This document shows, one piece after another, positions 9,159 to 18,835 of a stretch of DNA of 64,000 nucleotides. The translations under genes and the position numbers were made by a program. The notes below the pieces were generated by a model. The model ran no database searches. It had not been told where the DNA came from and saw nothing but the letters and a program-made list of their open reading frames with translations. Numbering within the stretch: the stretch's first letter is position 1; each line of letters begins with the position of its first letter. Source of the stretch: Celerinatantimonas sp046054195 (lineage in GTDB: Bacteria > Pseudomonadota > Gammaproteobacteria > Enterobacterales > Celerinatantimonadaceae); assembly GCF_046054195.1 (NCBI RefSeq), contig NZ_JBEQCS010000011.1:61818-125817 (forward strand). The letters are read 5' to 3'.

Positions 9159-9917
9159 TTACTCTGCGGCTACTTCACGTTTAGAAGTCTGCAGGTAATT
9201 TTTCAGCAAGCCTTCAATGACCCTTGGGTTTTGCCCATCCTGAATACCTAGCACCGCGTCCACAATTAGTGAGCGGTTTAACGCCTCTTCTGCTGAGCGA
9301 AGATCCAATTTATTGGCAATCGGAATCGCCACCATGTTGGCCATAATCGCGCCATACAAGGTTGTTAACAGTGCCACAGCCATGGCCGGACCAATTGCTT
9401 TTGGATCCGACATGTTTGAAAGCATCGCCACCAACCCGATCAATGTACCAATCATCCCCATCGCCGGGGCAACATCACCAATCGCTTTAAAAATACTAGA
9501 ACCGACTTCGTGACGCTCAATTGCTAATGCAATATCCTTTTTCAAGGTACTACGCACCACTTCAGCATCATAACCATCGACCAACATGCCCACACCTTTG
9601 GCCATAAAGGCATTGGGAATATCTGCCTCTTCTAATGCCAAAAATCCGCCCTTACGCGCAGAATCGGCTAACTCGACTGATTTTTGAATCAACTCGTTAG
9701 GTTTATCAGCTTTGAATAAGAATGCTTTGGCTGCAATCTTTGCAGCACTTAAAAATTGGCCGAGGTTGTATTTCATTAAGACCACGAATAATGACCCGCA
9801 GATCACAATCAGAATCGATGGAACGTCCACAAACGCACCAAGGTCGCCGCCCATTACCATTGCCATCAACACGAAGGCAAAACTACCTAACAGGCCCACT
9901 AGCGTAGCTAAATCCAC
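9159..9917 (-). CDS. pomA: Sodium-type flagellar stator protein PomA
   Basis: 252 residues with four hydrophobic segments, two at the N-terminus (about 1-22 and 30-48) and two late (about 145-165 and 178-200), separated by the cytoplasmic loop that contacts rotor protein FliG. The stretch GDVAPAMGMIGTLIGLVAML and the following proline-containing helix are hallmarks of MotA/PomA/TolQ/ExbB proteins, and overall sequence matches vibrio PomA. It is first in the pomAB pair and divergent from xseB across a 272-bp AT-rich region that must hold both promoters. Confidence 0.94.
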   Translation of the reverse strand: MDLATLVGLLGSFAFVLMAMVMGGDLGAFVDVPSILIVICGSLFVVLMKYNLGQFLSAAKIAAKAFLFKADKPNELIQKSVELADSARKGGFLALEEADIPNAFMAKGVGMLVDGYDAEVVRSTLKKDIALAIERHEVGSSIFKAIGDVAPAMGMIGTLIGLVAMLSNMSDPKAIGPAMAVALLTTLYGAIMANMVAIPIANKLDLRSAEEALNRSLIVDAVLGIQDGQNPRVIEGLLKNYLQTSKREVAAE

Positions 9918-10189
9918 AGTGTCCTTCCTTTTCTAAAGATCTTCAGTGTTATTCACGACCATACAGATGTGAACGAACCCATTTATACATTATGAACAAT
10001 AATCTACAATAGATATCGGTTAAGACAATAAATACTTTAACCATAGTCGCTTATATCATTATGATCCGTTCTGATTGCACCATCATGAATTTGACTTAAG
10101 TAAAATTCACATTGATTCTTAGCACCAAGACACGCGATAATTTTACTCGTGCCGCGATTCATAATTTTAGTCAATTTTCAGGAGATTCA

Positions 10190-10435
10190 ATGGCTGCCAA
10201 AAAACCAGAAAATATGAGCTTTGAAGAATCACTCAGTGAACTGGAGCAATTGGTCAAAGAGCTTGAGCAGGGTGAACTGCCCTTAGAACAAGCCATGAAG
10301 CATTTTGAGCGAGGCATAGCCTTGGCAAATGCTGGCCAGCAAAAACTATCAAACGCTGAACAACAGATTAAAATCCTTCGCGAAAATACCCCGGAAGCAC
10401 CATTAGATCAACTATCCCAAGGGGATGTTTTGTGA
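10190..10435 (+). CDS. xseB: Exodeoxyribonuclease VII small subunit
   Basis: 81 residues from the ATG at 10190, which has a good AGGAG ribosome-binding site. An in-frame upstream extension to 10112 lacks such a site and is not family-like. The protein is a helical hairpin with the XseB signature (FEESLSELEQLVKELEQGEL, then LEQAMKHFERGIAL). Several copies assemble on XseA to form the single-strand exonuclease VII. It is first of an xseB-ispA-dxs run; its stop overlaps the GTG start of ispA (GTGA at 10432-10435). Confidence 0.92.
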   Translation: MAAKKPENMSFEESLSELEQLVKELEQGELPLEQAMKHFERGIALANAGQQKLSNAEQQIKILRENTPEAPLDQLSQGDVL

Positions 10436-11322
10436 GTGAATCTTTACAAACAACCTTAGAAAGTTATCGCCAGCGCGTTGATGCTTTTATTCTCGAACGA
10501 CTTGATTCAGTAGAACCTAATGCGCCAGTTTTGCGCGATGCAATGCGTTATTCACTGCTTCTCGGGGGCAAACGAATTCGCCCAGTATTGGTTTATTTAA
10601 CCGCAGAACTCAATCAGGCGCCAACTCAACAGGTCGATTACGCCGCGGCAGCTATTGAAGCGATTCACGCATACTCACTGATTCATGACGATTTGCCAGC
10701 AATGGATGATGACCAATTGCGTCGGGGCCAGCCAACATGCCATATCGCTTTTGACGAAGCGACTGCCATTTTAGCAGGCGATGCTCTGCAATCATGGGCA
10801 TTTAGCTTACTCACTCAAGCTGAACAAATTCCAGCGGCTACCCGCTTGACCATGGTACAAACACTGTCACAGGCAGCCGGATATCAGGGCATGTGCGCCG
10901 GACAATCTATCGATATCATGGCAACCGGCCAGAATCAGTCGATTAACGAACTTGAAAAGATGCATCGGCTTAAAACAGGTGCCTTAATTCGCGCAGCAAT
11001 TCAATTAGGTGCTCAAGCTGGCGCAATTAGTGACAAGTCAGAGTTACAAGCATTAGATAACTACGGCGCAGCTATTGGCCTAGCATTTCAGGTACGCGAT
11101 GATATTCTAGACGTGATTGCTGATACCGAAACATTAGGTAAGCCGCAAGGCTCAGATATTGAGCATCACAAAAGCACCTATCCTAGTTTATTAGGATTAA
11201 CTGAAGCTGAGCACAAATGCCAAAATCTTCGACATCAAGCACTACACGAGCTGGATACATTACCCTACAATACCAGCAAACTTGCTGCGCTTGCCGATTT
11301 CATTATTCAGCGCAATAAATAG
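10432..11322 (+). CDS. ispA: Farnesyl diphosphate synthase
   Basis: 296 residues with a GTG start overlapping the xseB stop. The two aspartate-rich motifs that bind magnesium-diphosphate are present: DDLPAMDD (about 84-91) and DDILD (about 223-227), plus the GGKRIRP motif near residue 42. The enzyme condenses isopentenyl diphosphate with dimethylallyl and geranyl diphosphate to farnesyl diphosphate, the precursor of quinone side chains and undecaprenyl phosphate. It is followed 20 bp later by dxs, so the same transcript encodes the first committed step of the pathway. Confidence 0.94.
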   Translation: MSESLQTTLESYRQRVDAFILERLDSVEPNAPVLRDAMRYSLLLGGKRIRPVLVYLTAELNQAPTQQVDYAAAAIEAIHAYSLIHDDLPAMDDDQLRRGQPTCHIAFDEATAILAGDALQSWAFSLLTQAEQIPAATRLTMVQTLSQAAGYQGMCAGQSIDIMATGQNQSINELEKMHRLKTGALIRAAIQLGAQAGAISDKSELQALDNYGAAIGLAFQVRDDILDVIADTETLGKPQGSDIEHHKSTYPSLLGLTEAEHKCQNLRHQALHELDTLPYNTSKLAALADFIIQRNK

Positions 11323-11342
11323 CTGTTGCCAAAAATCAATTT

Positions 11343-13187
11343 ATGACTCTAAATATTCGTGATTATCCATTATTAGCTCTCGTTGATTACCCACAGGATC
11401 TGCGCCAGCTGCCTTTATCTAAACTTCCTGAACTTTGTCAGGAGCTACGCTCGTTTTTATTAAAAACAGTAAGCCAATCGAGCGGACATCTGGCCTCAGG
11501 GCTCGGTGTTGTAGAGTTAACCGTTGCTTTGCATTACGTGTATCAGACGCCTTTTGACAAACTAGTCTGGGATGTCGGTCATCAGGCCTATCCGCATAAA
11601 ATTCTCACCGGGCGACGCGACAAGATGGCGAGCATCCGTCAAAAAGATGGATTGCACCCATTTCCATGGCGAGGCGAAAGCGAATATGACGCGCTTAGCG
11701 TTGGCCACTCAAGCACCTCAATTGGGGCAGCTTTAGGGATGGCAGTTGCTGCAAGCAAAGAGCACAAAGGTCGCAAAGTCGCAGCGATTATCGGCGATGG
11801 TGCGTTAACAGCAGGCATGGCATTTGAGGCACTCAATCATGGCGGCACCTGCCCTGATGACTTGTTAGTGATTTTAAATGACAACGACATGTCTATTTCG
11901 GAAAATGTCGGGGCGCTAAATAATTCGCTCGCCAAATTAATGTCGGGGCAAGCTTATAGCTCTTTTCGGGAAAATAGTAAAAAGCTCCTGGGCTCACTGC
12001 CCCCCATTAAAGAGCTGGCTAAACGTACTGAAGAGCATCTCAAAGGGATGGTTGCACCGGGAACTTTGTTTGAAGAATTTGGCTTTAATTATATCGGTCC
12101 AGTCGATGGTCACGATGTAATTGCTCTAGTGCAAACACTGAAAAACATGCGCGCTCGCAAAGGACCACAGTTTTTGCATGTTTTGACTAAAAAAGGCAAA
12201 GGCTATCTGCCAGCCGAGCAAGATCCTATTGGTTATCACGCTGTTTCAAAATTCGATCCAAGCCAAGAGAATCTGCCAAAGAAAACGACAACAACGTTCT
12301 CTAAAGTGTTTGGTAATTGGCTGTGCGAAATGGCCCAGCAAGACCCTAAATTGATGGGAATAACGCCAGCAATGCGCGAAGGCTCGGGGATGGTTGAGTT
12401 TTCCAAGCGCTTTGCCAATCAGTATGTCGATGTTGCCATTGCCGAACAACATGCACTCACGTTTGCAGCAGGTTTAGCGATTGCTGGGATGCACCCGGTG
12501 GTCGCAATTTATAGTACTTTTTTACAAAGAGCTTATGACCAGCTGATTCATGATATTGCCATTCAAAACTTACCCGTATTATTGGCGATTGATAGAGCAG
12601 GCGTTGTCGGTGCCGATGGTCCTACGCATCAAGGCGCATTTGATTTGAGCTTTTTGCGCTGCGTACCTAATCTCACCATTATGGCACCTTCCGATGAGAG
12701 CGAATGTCGGCAGATGCTCTATACCGGTTATAAACTCGGCTCTCCGGCTGCTGTGCGCTACCCAAGAGGCGGGGCAACCAATGCGCTATGTGACCAACCG
12801 CTACAAGAGCTGCCTATCGGCAAAGCAAAAATCCGCCGAGAAGGGAAAAAAAACGCTATCTTATGCTTTGGCCCACTACTACATGAAGCCTTAAAAGCCG
12901 CTGAGAAATTAAATGCAACAGTAGTTGATATGCGCTTTATTAAACCGCTTGATACACAATGCATTGATGAACTTGCTAAAAGCCATCAGTGTTTAGTGAC
13001 ACTTGAAGATAACGCCATTGCTGGCGGCGCTGGTTCTGCTGTGGCTCAACATCTGGTGCAAAACCCAACACATCCTAAGCTCATCCAACTTGGATTACCT
13101 GATCATTTTATTGCTCAAGGAACCCAAGCTGAAGTTTACGCCGAACTTGGCCTAGACAGTGCAGGTATCGAGCAACGCTTAAGCTAA
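11343..13187 (+). CDS. dxs: 1-deoxy-D-xylulose-5-phosphate synthase
   Basis: 614 residues, matching the family (about 620). This thiamine-diphosphate enzyme condenses pyruvate and glyceraldehyde 3-phosphate, the entry reaction of the MEP isoprenoid pathway. The thiamine-binding motif GDGALTAGMAFEALN (about 148-162), the early histidine region GHQAYPHK, and the transketolase pyrimidine domain with DVAIAEQHALTFAAGLA (about 365-381) are all present. It ends the xseB-ispA-dxs unit and is followed by a strong hairpin terminator. Confidence 0.95.
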   Translation: MTLNIRDYPLLALVDYPQDLRQLPLSKLPELCQELRSFLLKTVSQSSGHLASGLGVVELTVALHYVYQTPFDKLVWDVGHQAYPHKILTGRRDKMASIRQKDGLHPFPWRGESEYDALSVGHSSTSIGAALGMAVAASKEHKGRKVAAIIGDGALTAGMAFEALNHGGTCPDDLLVILNDNDMSISENVGALNNSLAKLMSGQAYSSFRENSKKLLGSLPPIKELAKRTEEHLKGMVAPGTLFEEFGFNYIGPVDGHDVIALVQTLKNMRARKGPQFLHVLTKKGKGYLPAEQDPIGYHAVSKFDPSQENLPKKTTTTFSKVFGNWLCEMAQQDPKLMGITPAMREGSGMVEFSKRFANQYVDVAIAEQHALTFAAGLAIAGMHPVVAIYSTFLQRAYDQLIHDIAIQNLPVLLAIDRAGVVGADGPTHQGAFDLSFLRCVPNLTIMAPSDESECRQMLYTGYKLGSPAAVRYPRGGATNALCDQPLQELPIGKAKIRREGKKNAILCFGPLLHEALKAAEKLNATVVDMRFIKPLDTQCIDELAKSHQCLVTLEDNAIAGGAGSAVAQHLVQNPTHPKLIQLGLPDHFIAQGTQAEVYAELGLDSAGIEQRLS

Positions 13188-13197
13188 TAATAACGAT

Positions 13198-13220
13198 AAA
13201 GGGCAACGATGTTGCCCTTT
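13198..13220 (+). terminator. Hairpin terminator between dxs and the convergent binding-protein gene
   Basis: A perfect 10-bp stem (AAAGGGCAAC / GTTGCCCTTT) with a 3-base loop lies 11 bp after the dxs stop. Both arms are A/T-flanked, so it can act in both directions and also serves the minus-strand gene ending at 13224. Confidence 0.85.
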
Positions 13221-13223
13221 GTT

Positions 13224-14726
13224 TTACCGACTGCGATTAATTTTAAGCTCATCAAAATAGATCAATCCAAGTCGATTATTCACTGCCTTTAACGAAATTC
13301 TTTTATTCACAGCCCATAATTGATCAAGCCAAAATAATGGCTTAAAAACATACTGATGCGATAAATTACTCAAAAAGTTTTGATAGGCTGTTTTTTTCAA
13401 TTCACCCGCTTGCTCATTAATCTTATCTAATTGGCTTTTATAATCTTGAATATTTGATGCGCAGTGCATCCGCGCAACATGCCCTCGGTAAGAACTTAGC
13501 ATCGCTTTTAAATAGCCTGATAAATTGTTCGGCTGAGCACGAATCGAAACTAGATAAAGATCGTCACGACATTCCTCTAAAGAGCGCTCAAAATCATCAT
13601 CTGATAGAACTTTGACTTTTAAATCGATATCCATACGCGCAAACATTGTTTTTAAAAGTGCCAGCGTCTGGTCAAAATCAAATCGGCGATCCTCACGACT
13701 GACAAGCGTTAACCTCAGATGCCCATCATTTTTTTGTACTGATTGCAGCAATTGATAAGCCTTTAGAGTATGAGTTTGCTTTAGCATTGATGGGTTATAA
13801 AACGCCTCATTGTGGCTTGTTAATTGGTTGGCTAACTCACCAAGCGGGGCATAAACCAGACTATAAATCATCGCATTATTGATGCCCACTGATAAAGCCT
13901 CCCGTGCTTTTTTCTGGGCCAGCCAAGAATGTTGCTGATTAAAAATGACTCCTAACCAAGCCATATTAGTCATTCGCACGGCCTCAAGACTAGATAACGC
14001 ATCTAGCGCAGGTAGACGCTGCGCTGAGACATGATCAACAATATCTACATCATGCCCTTGCAACGCGCTATAACGCGTCTGTTCATGCATGATTGGGACA
14101 ATTTCTAGCTCTGTGACATTGCCCTCACCACTGCTTCGCCAATAATGGGGTTTAAGTTTTAACACCGCACGAACACCACTAATATCTTCACTAATCTGAT
14201 AAGGTCCCGAACCTGAAATAAGCCCATTTTTATCTTGGTTTTTTTTATTTTTAAGTTGCCAGTTCTTATCAAAGACAAAACAATAGGCAAGCTGCGATAA
14301 AAGCCCTAGATAAGGATGCGTCAAAGTAATCTCAAAGCGCGTAGACGAAATCGCTCGCACCGATTGGACCCCGGCAAATAGCTGAGCAAACTGCTGATGT
14401 TGGCGCAGCTGATTAAAGCTCCAGACGACATCCTGAGCACTAAGAGTGTTGCCAGATGAAAAGCTAACTCCCGTGTTTAAATCGAACTGATAACGAACAG
14501 CGGAAATCTGTTGATAGCTTTTCACTAACCACGGCTGGGGCCGACCAAAATTATCCATACGAAAGAGAGAGTCATATAGCAAATTGCCAACAGCAAGATT
14601 TGATAAAGAGAGGTCTTTGGGCAATTGGTGAAATCGCATTACCTCAGAGCTTCCCCAAATAATAGACTGGGCCTGAGCCGGCACGCAACTGCTCAATAAA
14701 AAAAGGATAAAAAAAGAACGCAACAT
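13224..14726 (-). CDS. Orphan extracellular solute-binding protein, family 5 (SapA/DppA-like)
   Basis: 500 residues: a short N-terminal signal, then a family 5 periplasmic binding fold (SBP_bac_5), with the early block GRPQPWLVKSYQ (about 61-72) and the VSFSSGNTLSAQDVVWSFNQLR block (about 87-108) typical of peptide-binding receptors. The signal region contains LSSC (C14), a possible lipobox, as well as an AQA|QS cleavage site, so it could be a lipoprotein or a soluble periplasmic protein. It has no permease of its own. It follows dppF on the same strand but is separated from it by a terminator, so it may serve the Dpp permease or act outside transport. Ligand unknown. Confidence 0.8.
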   Translation of the reverse strand: MLRSFFILFLLSSCVPAQAQSIIWGSSEVMRFHQLPKDLSLSNLAVGNLLYDSLFRMDNFGRPQPWLVKSYQQISAVRYQFDLNTGVSFSSGNTLSAQDVVWSFNQLRQHQQFAQLFAGVQSVRAISSTRFEITLTHPYLGLLSQLAYCFVFDKNWQLKNKKNQDKNGLISGSGPYQISEDISGVRAVLKLKPHYWRSSGEGNVTELEIVPIMHEQTRYSALQGHDVDIVDHVSAQRLPALDALSSLEAVRMTNMAWLGVIFNQQHSWLAQKKAREALSVGINNAMIYSLVYAPLGELANQLTSHNEAFYNPSMLKQTHTLKAYQLLQSVQKNDGHLRLTLVSREDRRFDFDQTLALLKTMFARMDIDLKVKVLSDDDFERSLEECRDDLYLVSIRAQPNNLSGYLKAMLSSYRGHVARMHCASNIQDYKSQLDKINEQAGELKKTAYQNFLSNLSHQYVFKPLFWLDQLWAVNKRISLKAVNNRLGLIYFDELKINRSR

Positions 14727-14791
14727 GGCACAACCGCTGACGAAAAGATGAACCGTTAGTATAGCAATCTCAAACTTAACGCAGAAGTTAC

Positions 14792-14820
14792 AAAAAAGCC
14801 CTGTTTAACAAACAGGGCTT
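14792..14820 (-). terminator. Terminator of the dpp operon
   Basis: An 11-bp perfect stem (14796-14806/14810-14820, loop AAC) is followed on the minus strand by a run of six T residues. It lies 28 bp after the dppF stop and separates the operon from the orphan binding-protein gene. Confidence 0.9.
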
Positions 14821-14847
14821 TGAAAAAGTTGCCAGATAGAGAAGTGA

Positions 14848-15834
14848 CTAGATACGGTCCTCTTCAACTGCATGGCAGGCAATCTGAGTATCGTTGTACC
14901 ATTTGAGCTCTGGTACTTGCTCTGAACAACGCTCATTGGCGAAACGACACCGGTTATGAAACGCGCACCCTGATGGCGGATTCAGTGGTGATGGCAACTC
15001 ACCTTTGAGCTTAATTTTCTCAATTCGCTTCTCTGGGTTAAGACGCGGAGTACTTGAGAGCAGCGCTGTTGTATACGGATGGCGAGGATTTGAAAAGATT
15101 TCCTCTTTGCTACCATATTCAACCACTTTACCCAGATACATCACCATGACTTGATTGGCAATATGTTCAACTACTGATAGATCGTGCGAGATGAAGATAT
15201 AACTTAATCCAAACTCTTGTTGTAAATCCATCATCAAGTTGAGCACCTGTGCCTGCACTGAAACATCGAGTGCAGATACGGGTTCATCAGCAATCACAAT
15301 ATCCGGGTCCAACATTAACCCTCGAGCAATTGCGATACGCTGACGCTGCCCACCAGAGAACATATGTGGATATCGATCATAGTGTTCAGGGCGAAGACCA
15401 ACTAGAGCCATCATTGCTCGAGCTTTTTCAGCTCTTTGAGCACGGGGCAAATTGGTGTTAATCACCAATGGCTCTTCTAACAATTGACCGACTTTTTTAC
15501 GAGGGTTCAACGAGCCATAAGGGTTTTGAAACACAATCTGAATACGTTTACGCAGCTCTTTAGCCGCATGCTGACCAAGCGAAAGGATATCTTCGCCATC
15601 AAAGCGAAGCTCACCTGAAGTTGGCGCTTCAATCAATGTCAGGCTTCTAGCCAATGTTGATTTCCCGCAGCCAGACTCACCGACAACAGCTAGAGTTTTA
15701 CCTTTTTCCAGCTCAAAAGAAACACCATCAAGTGCTTTAACAAGCTGCTCTTCTTTAAACATTCCCCCCTTAATTGGGTAATGTTTTTTTAATTCATGCG
15801 CCTGAAATAAAACGCTATTTTTTGCTTCGCTCAC
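14848..15834 (-). CDS. dppF: Dipeptide ABC transporter ATP-binding protein DppF
   Basis: 328 residues. Walker A GESGCGKS (about 53-60), ABC signature FSGGQRQRIAIARGL (about 159) and Walker B IVIADEPVSALDVS are intact. The C-terminal oligopeptide-transporter extension carries CAFHNRCRFANERCSEQ, the cysteine cluster known in this family. With DppD it powers dipeptide uptake through DppBC. Start and dppD stop overlap by 4 bp (15831-15834), so the two subunits are translationally coupled. Last gene of dppABCDF. Confidence 0.94.
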   Translation of the reverse strand: MSEAKNSVLFQAHELKKHYPIKGGMFKEEQLVKALDGVSFELEKGKTLAVVGESGCGKSTLARSLTLIEAPTSGELRFDGEDILSLGQHAAKELRKRIQIVFQNPYGSLNPRKKVGQLLEEPLVINTNLPRAQRAEKARAMMALVGLRPEHYDRYPHMFSGGQRQRIAIARGLMLDPDIVIADEPVSALDVSVQAQVLNLMMDLQQEFGLSYIFISHDLSVVEHIANQVMVMYLGKVVEYGSKEEIFSNPRHPYTTALLSSTPRLNPEKRIEKIKLKGELPSPLNPPSGCAFHNRCRFANERCSEQVPELKWYNDTQIACHAVEEDRI

Positions 15835-16814
15835 TTAGTTGGCCTCCCTGCTTCATCCAATGGCCAAAAGCATTTGACCTGCCGCTCGCGTGGTCCAATA
15901 GATTCCGGCGCTTCATTTTGACAACGCTCGCTTGCATAGGGACAACGAGGATTAAGCAAACATCCTTTAGGGCGATCATAAGCTCCTGGAACCACCCCAG
16001 GCAGTGCATGTAAACGTTCAGCACCTGCTGATGACTCTGGCAATGACGCCAATAATGCCTGCGTATATGGATGTTTCGGATATTTAAAAATTTCCGAAGA
16101 TGGGCCTGTCTCAACAATCTGTCCGGCATACATCACAATCACGCGATCAGCAGCTTCTGCAACCAATGCCAAATCATGAGTAATCAAAACCATGCCCATA
16201 TTTTTTTGCTGTTGCAGCTCAAGGAGCAAATCAACAATCTGAGCCTGAATGGTTACATCAAGCGCAGTCGTTGGTTCATCAGCAATCAATAGTTTCGGAT
16301 TACAAGCCACTGCCATCGCAATCATCACACGCTGACTCATCCCGCCAGAGAGCTGGTGAGGATAAGACTTAATGCGTGACTCAGGCGCAGGAATACCAAC
16401 CTGACGCAGCAGCTCAACAGCGCGCTGACGAAGCTCTTTTTTACTGAATTCATGATTATGAATTTTAAGCGCTTCGGTTAACTGAAAGCCAACGGTGTAG
16501 CACGGGTTCAAACTCGTCATCGGATCTTGGAAGATCATCGAAATATCTGAACCAGTAATCTTGCGTCGTTTGGCATCCGACATTTCCAGCACTTTCTGAC
16601 CGTCAAGTTCAAGTTCTTTAGCGCTGACGCGTCCGGGATAATCAATCAAGCCCATAATTGCCAGCGAGCTGACACTTTTACCAGAACCTGATTCACCAAC
16701 AATCCCAACTACCTCGCCTTTTTCAACATGGTAGCTAATATTATCAACAGCCCGAAACGGATGGTCCTCATCACCAAACTCAACGCTTAAGTTATTTACT
16801 TCTAATAAAGCCAT
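15831..16814 (-). CDS. dppD: Dipeptide ABC transporter ATP-binding protein DppD
   Basis: 327 residues, the usual length. Walker A GESGSGKS (about 40-47), signature LSGGMSQRVMIAMA (about 154) and Walker B LLIADEPTTALDVT are present, followed by the C-terminal extension with the cysteine-rich segment CLLNPRCPYASERC. It forms the ATPase heterodimer with DppF on the cytoplasmic face of the DppBC channel. It lies 17 bp from dppC. Confidence 0.94.
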   Translation of the reverse strand: MALLEVNNLSVEFGDEDHPFRAVDNISYHVEKGEVVGIVGESGSGKSVSSLAIMGLIDYPGRVSAKELELDGQKVLEMSDAKRRKITGSDISMIFQDPMTSLNPCYTVGFQLTEALKIHNHEFSKKELRQRAVELLRQVGIPAPESRIKSYPHQLSGGMSQRVMIAMAVACNPKLLIADEPTTALDVTIQAQIVDLLLELQQQKNMGMVLITHDLALVAEAADRVIVMYAGQIVETGPSSEIFKYPKHPYTQALLASLPESSAGAERLHALPGVVPGAYDRPKGCLLNPRCPYASERCQNEAPESIGPRERQVKCFWPLDEAGRPTK

Positions 16815-16831
16815 AATTTATCTCGCCCTAA

Positions 16832-17734
16832 TTAGCGTTTCATCTTCGGATCTAGAGCATCCCTGAGGCCATCGCCCATCAGGTTAAATGCCAGTACCGT
16901 GGTTAAAATCATAATCCCTGGGAAGGTCACAACCCACCAAGCTCGAGTCACATACTGACGAGCATTCGCCAACATACTACCCCATTCTGGCGTTGGCGGC
17001 TGAGCGCCCATACCAAGGAAACCAAGCGCCGCCATATCCAGAAGCGCTGATGAAAACCCTAATGTCGCCTGAATAATCAATGGCGCCAGACAATTAGGCA
17101 AAATGGTTAAAAACATTAAACGCAGCGCCCCTGCCCCAACAACTTGAGATGCAGTCACATAATCATGACTTGTTTCTGCTATCACAGATGCTCGCGTTAA
17201 ACGGATAAAGTGAGGAATCGACACAATAGCAATTGCCACCGATGCATTTACCAAACTTGGACCTAAGATGGCAACAATCGCAATGGCGAACAACAGGCTT
17301 GGCACCGCCAACATAATATCGGCGACACGCATAATGATGGTATCAACAATTCCGCGCGTATAACCGGCAATCAAGCCTAATAACACACCACAGCTTAAGC
17401 TAATGGTAACGACCATGGTTCCGATAATGAGTGACAATCTTGCCCCATAAATCAGCCGCGAAAAAATATCTCGCCCAACATCATCAGTACCAAGCAGGAA
17501 CTTAGAACTGCCGCCAGTTTGCCACGCAGGTGGCGTTAAAAACGCATTCTGAAATTGCTGAATAGGTGAATGTGGTGCAATCACTTCAGCAAACAGTGCG
17601 AATAAAATAATAATTACAATGTATAAAAGCCCTGCAACCGCCCCTTTATTTTGGCGAAAATAAAACCAAAATTCCTGCAGCGGTGACATTGGTTTTGGGC
17701 CATTATCCTGAATTTGAGTTTGTTCTTCAGACAT
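16832..17734 (-). CDS. dppC: Dipeptide ABC transporter permease DppC
   Basis: 300 residues with six predicted transmembrane segments and the inner-membrane permease EAA-type loop (about 200-225, ASQVVGAGALRLMFLTILPN). The N-terminal OppC-type segment (SPLQEFWFYFRQNKGAVAGL) is present. It forms the inner-membrane channel with DppB, whose gene is 15 bp upstream. Confidence 0.94.
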   Translation of the reverse strand: MSEEQTQIQDNGPKPMSPLQEFWFYFRQNKGAVAGLLYIVIIILFALFAEVIAPHSPIQQFQNAFLTPPAWQTGGSSKFLLGTDDVGRDIFSRLIYGARLSLIIGTMVVTISLSCGVLLGLIAGYTRGIVDTIIMRVADIMLAVPSLLFAIAIVAILGPSLVNASVAIAIVSIPHFIRLTRASVIAETSHDYVTASQVVGAGALRLMFLTILPNCLAPLIIQATLGFSSALLDMAALGFLGMGAQPPTPEWGSMLANARQYVTRAWWVVTFPGIMILTTVLAFNLMGDGLRDALDPKMKR

Positions 17735-17749
17735 GAATTCGGTTCCTAG

Positions 17750-18763
17750 TTATCGGGTATGTCGAATTCGAGGATTCACAATGCCGTAGATAATATCGAC
17801 CAACAAGTTCACCACGATAATAATAGTAGCAATCAACAAAATACTTCCCTGAACGACTGGATAGTCACGACGAGAGATAGCATCAATCAACCACTTACCG
17901 ATACCCGGCCAAGAGAAAATAGTCTCAGTTAAAATTGCCCCTGAAAGCATAATCCCGACCTGTAACCCAATGACAGTAACAACAGGAATCAACGCATTAC
18001 GCAGAGCATGAACAATGATCACCCTCCAAGGTGCCATCCCTTTTGCTCGAGCTGTACGGATATAATCTTCACCAAGCACTTCTAGCATTGATGATCGAGT
18101 CATACGCGCAATCACCGCCATTGGAATAGTTCCCAACACGATGGCTGGCAAAACTAAATGGCGAAGCGCATCTATAAATGCCCCCGGCTCACCGGAGAGC
18201 AAGGTGTCGATCATCATAAATCCAGTCGGCTGGTCAATCCAGAAACGAGCTTCATCTAAGCGCCCGGATACTGGTGTCCATCCCAACTGAACAGAGAAAA
18301 ACAAAATGAGTAACAATGCCCACCAGAAGATTGGCATTGAGTAACCAGCCTGGGCAACAGCAATCACCCCGTGGTCAAAAATAGTGCCTCGTTTTACCGC
18401 TGCGATAATGCCTAATGGCAAACCGATTACAATAGCGAAAACAACTGCAAAAATAGAAAGCTCCATTGTTGCCGGGAACCGCGATGCAAACTCGCTTAAA
18501 ACCGGCTGATGATTTACCAAAGAGAAACCTAGGTCTCCATGGAAAATTCCAATCACATAATGGAAATACTGAAGATACAGTGGTTGATCAAGCCCCAACT
18601 GGTGCATCATCTGGGCATGTCTGGCCGCTGATATCCCACGTTCTCCGGCCATAATTTCAATGGGATCACCAGGGATCGCATGAATTAGCGCGAACGTTAA
18701 AAGTGTAATACCGATAAAGGTCGGCACGACCGCTATCAGTCTTCTAAAAATGAACTGCAACAT
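17750..18763 (-). CDS. dppB: Dipeptide ABC transporter permease DppB
   Basis: 337 residues with six hydrophobic segments. It begins with the family N-terminus MLQFIFRRL and contains the LGLDQPLYLQYFHY loop and the EAA region (DYIRTARAKGMAPWRVIIVHALRN). It is the partner of DppC in the inner membrane. Between dppA and dppB lies a 72-bp gap containing a stem-loop (18797-18820), which probably lowers permease expression relative to the binding protein. Confidence 0.94.
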   Translation of the reverse strand: MLQFIFRRLIAVVPTFIGITLLTFALIHAIPGDPIEIMAGERGISAARHAQMMHQLGLDQPLYLQYFHYVIGIFHGDLGFSLVNHQPVLSEFASRFPATMELSIFAVVFAIVIGLPLGIIAAVKRGTIFDHGVIAVAQAGYSMPIFWWALLLILFFSVQLGWTPVSGRLDEARFWIDQPTGFMMIDTLLSGEPGAFIDALRHLVLPAIVLGTIPMAVIARMTRSSMLEVLGEDYIRTARAKGMAPWRVIIVHALRNALIPVVTVIGLQVGIMLSGAILTETIFSWPGIGKWLIDAISRRDYPVVQGSILLIATIIIVVNLLVDIIYGIVNPRIRHTR

Positions 18764-18796
18764 AAATAATAAATCTAGGCTAAAGCCCCTGATAGG

Positions 18797-18820
18797 AGGG
18801 CTTCGAATAAACGAAGCCCT
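18797..18820 (-). promoter_or_regulatory. Intercistronic stem-loop between dppA and dppB
   Basis: A perfect 9-bp stem (AGGGCTTCG / CGAAGCCCT) with a 6-base loop lies in the dppA-dppB gap and is not followed by a U-tract on the minus strand. It looks like an mRNA-stabilising or partial-attenuation hairpin, as often found after the binding-protein gene of ABC operons. Confidence 0.6.
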
Positions 18821-18835
18821 GTAAAATTTGACTAA

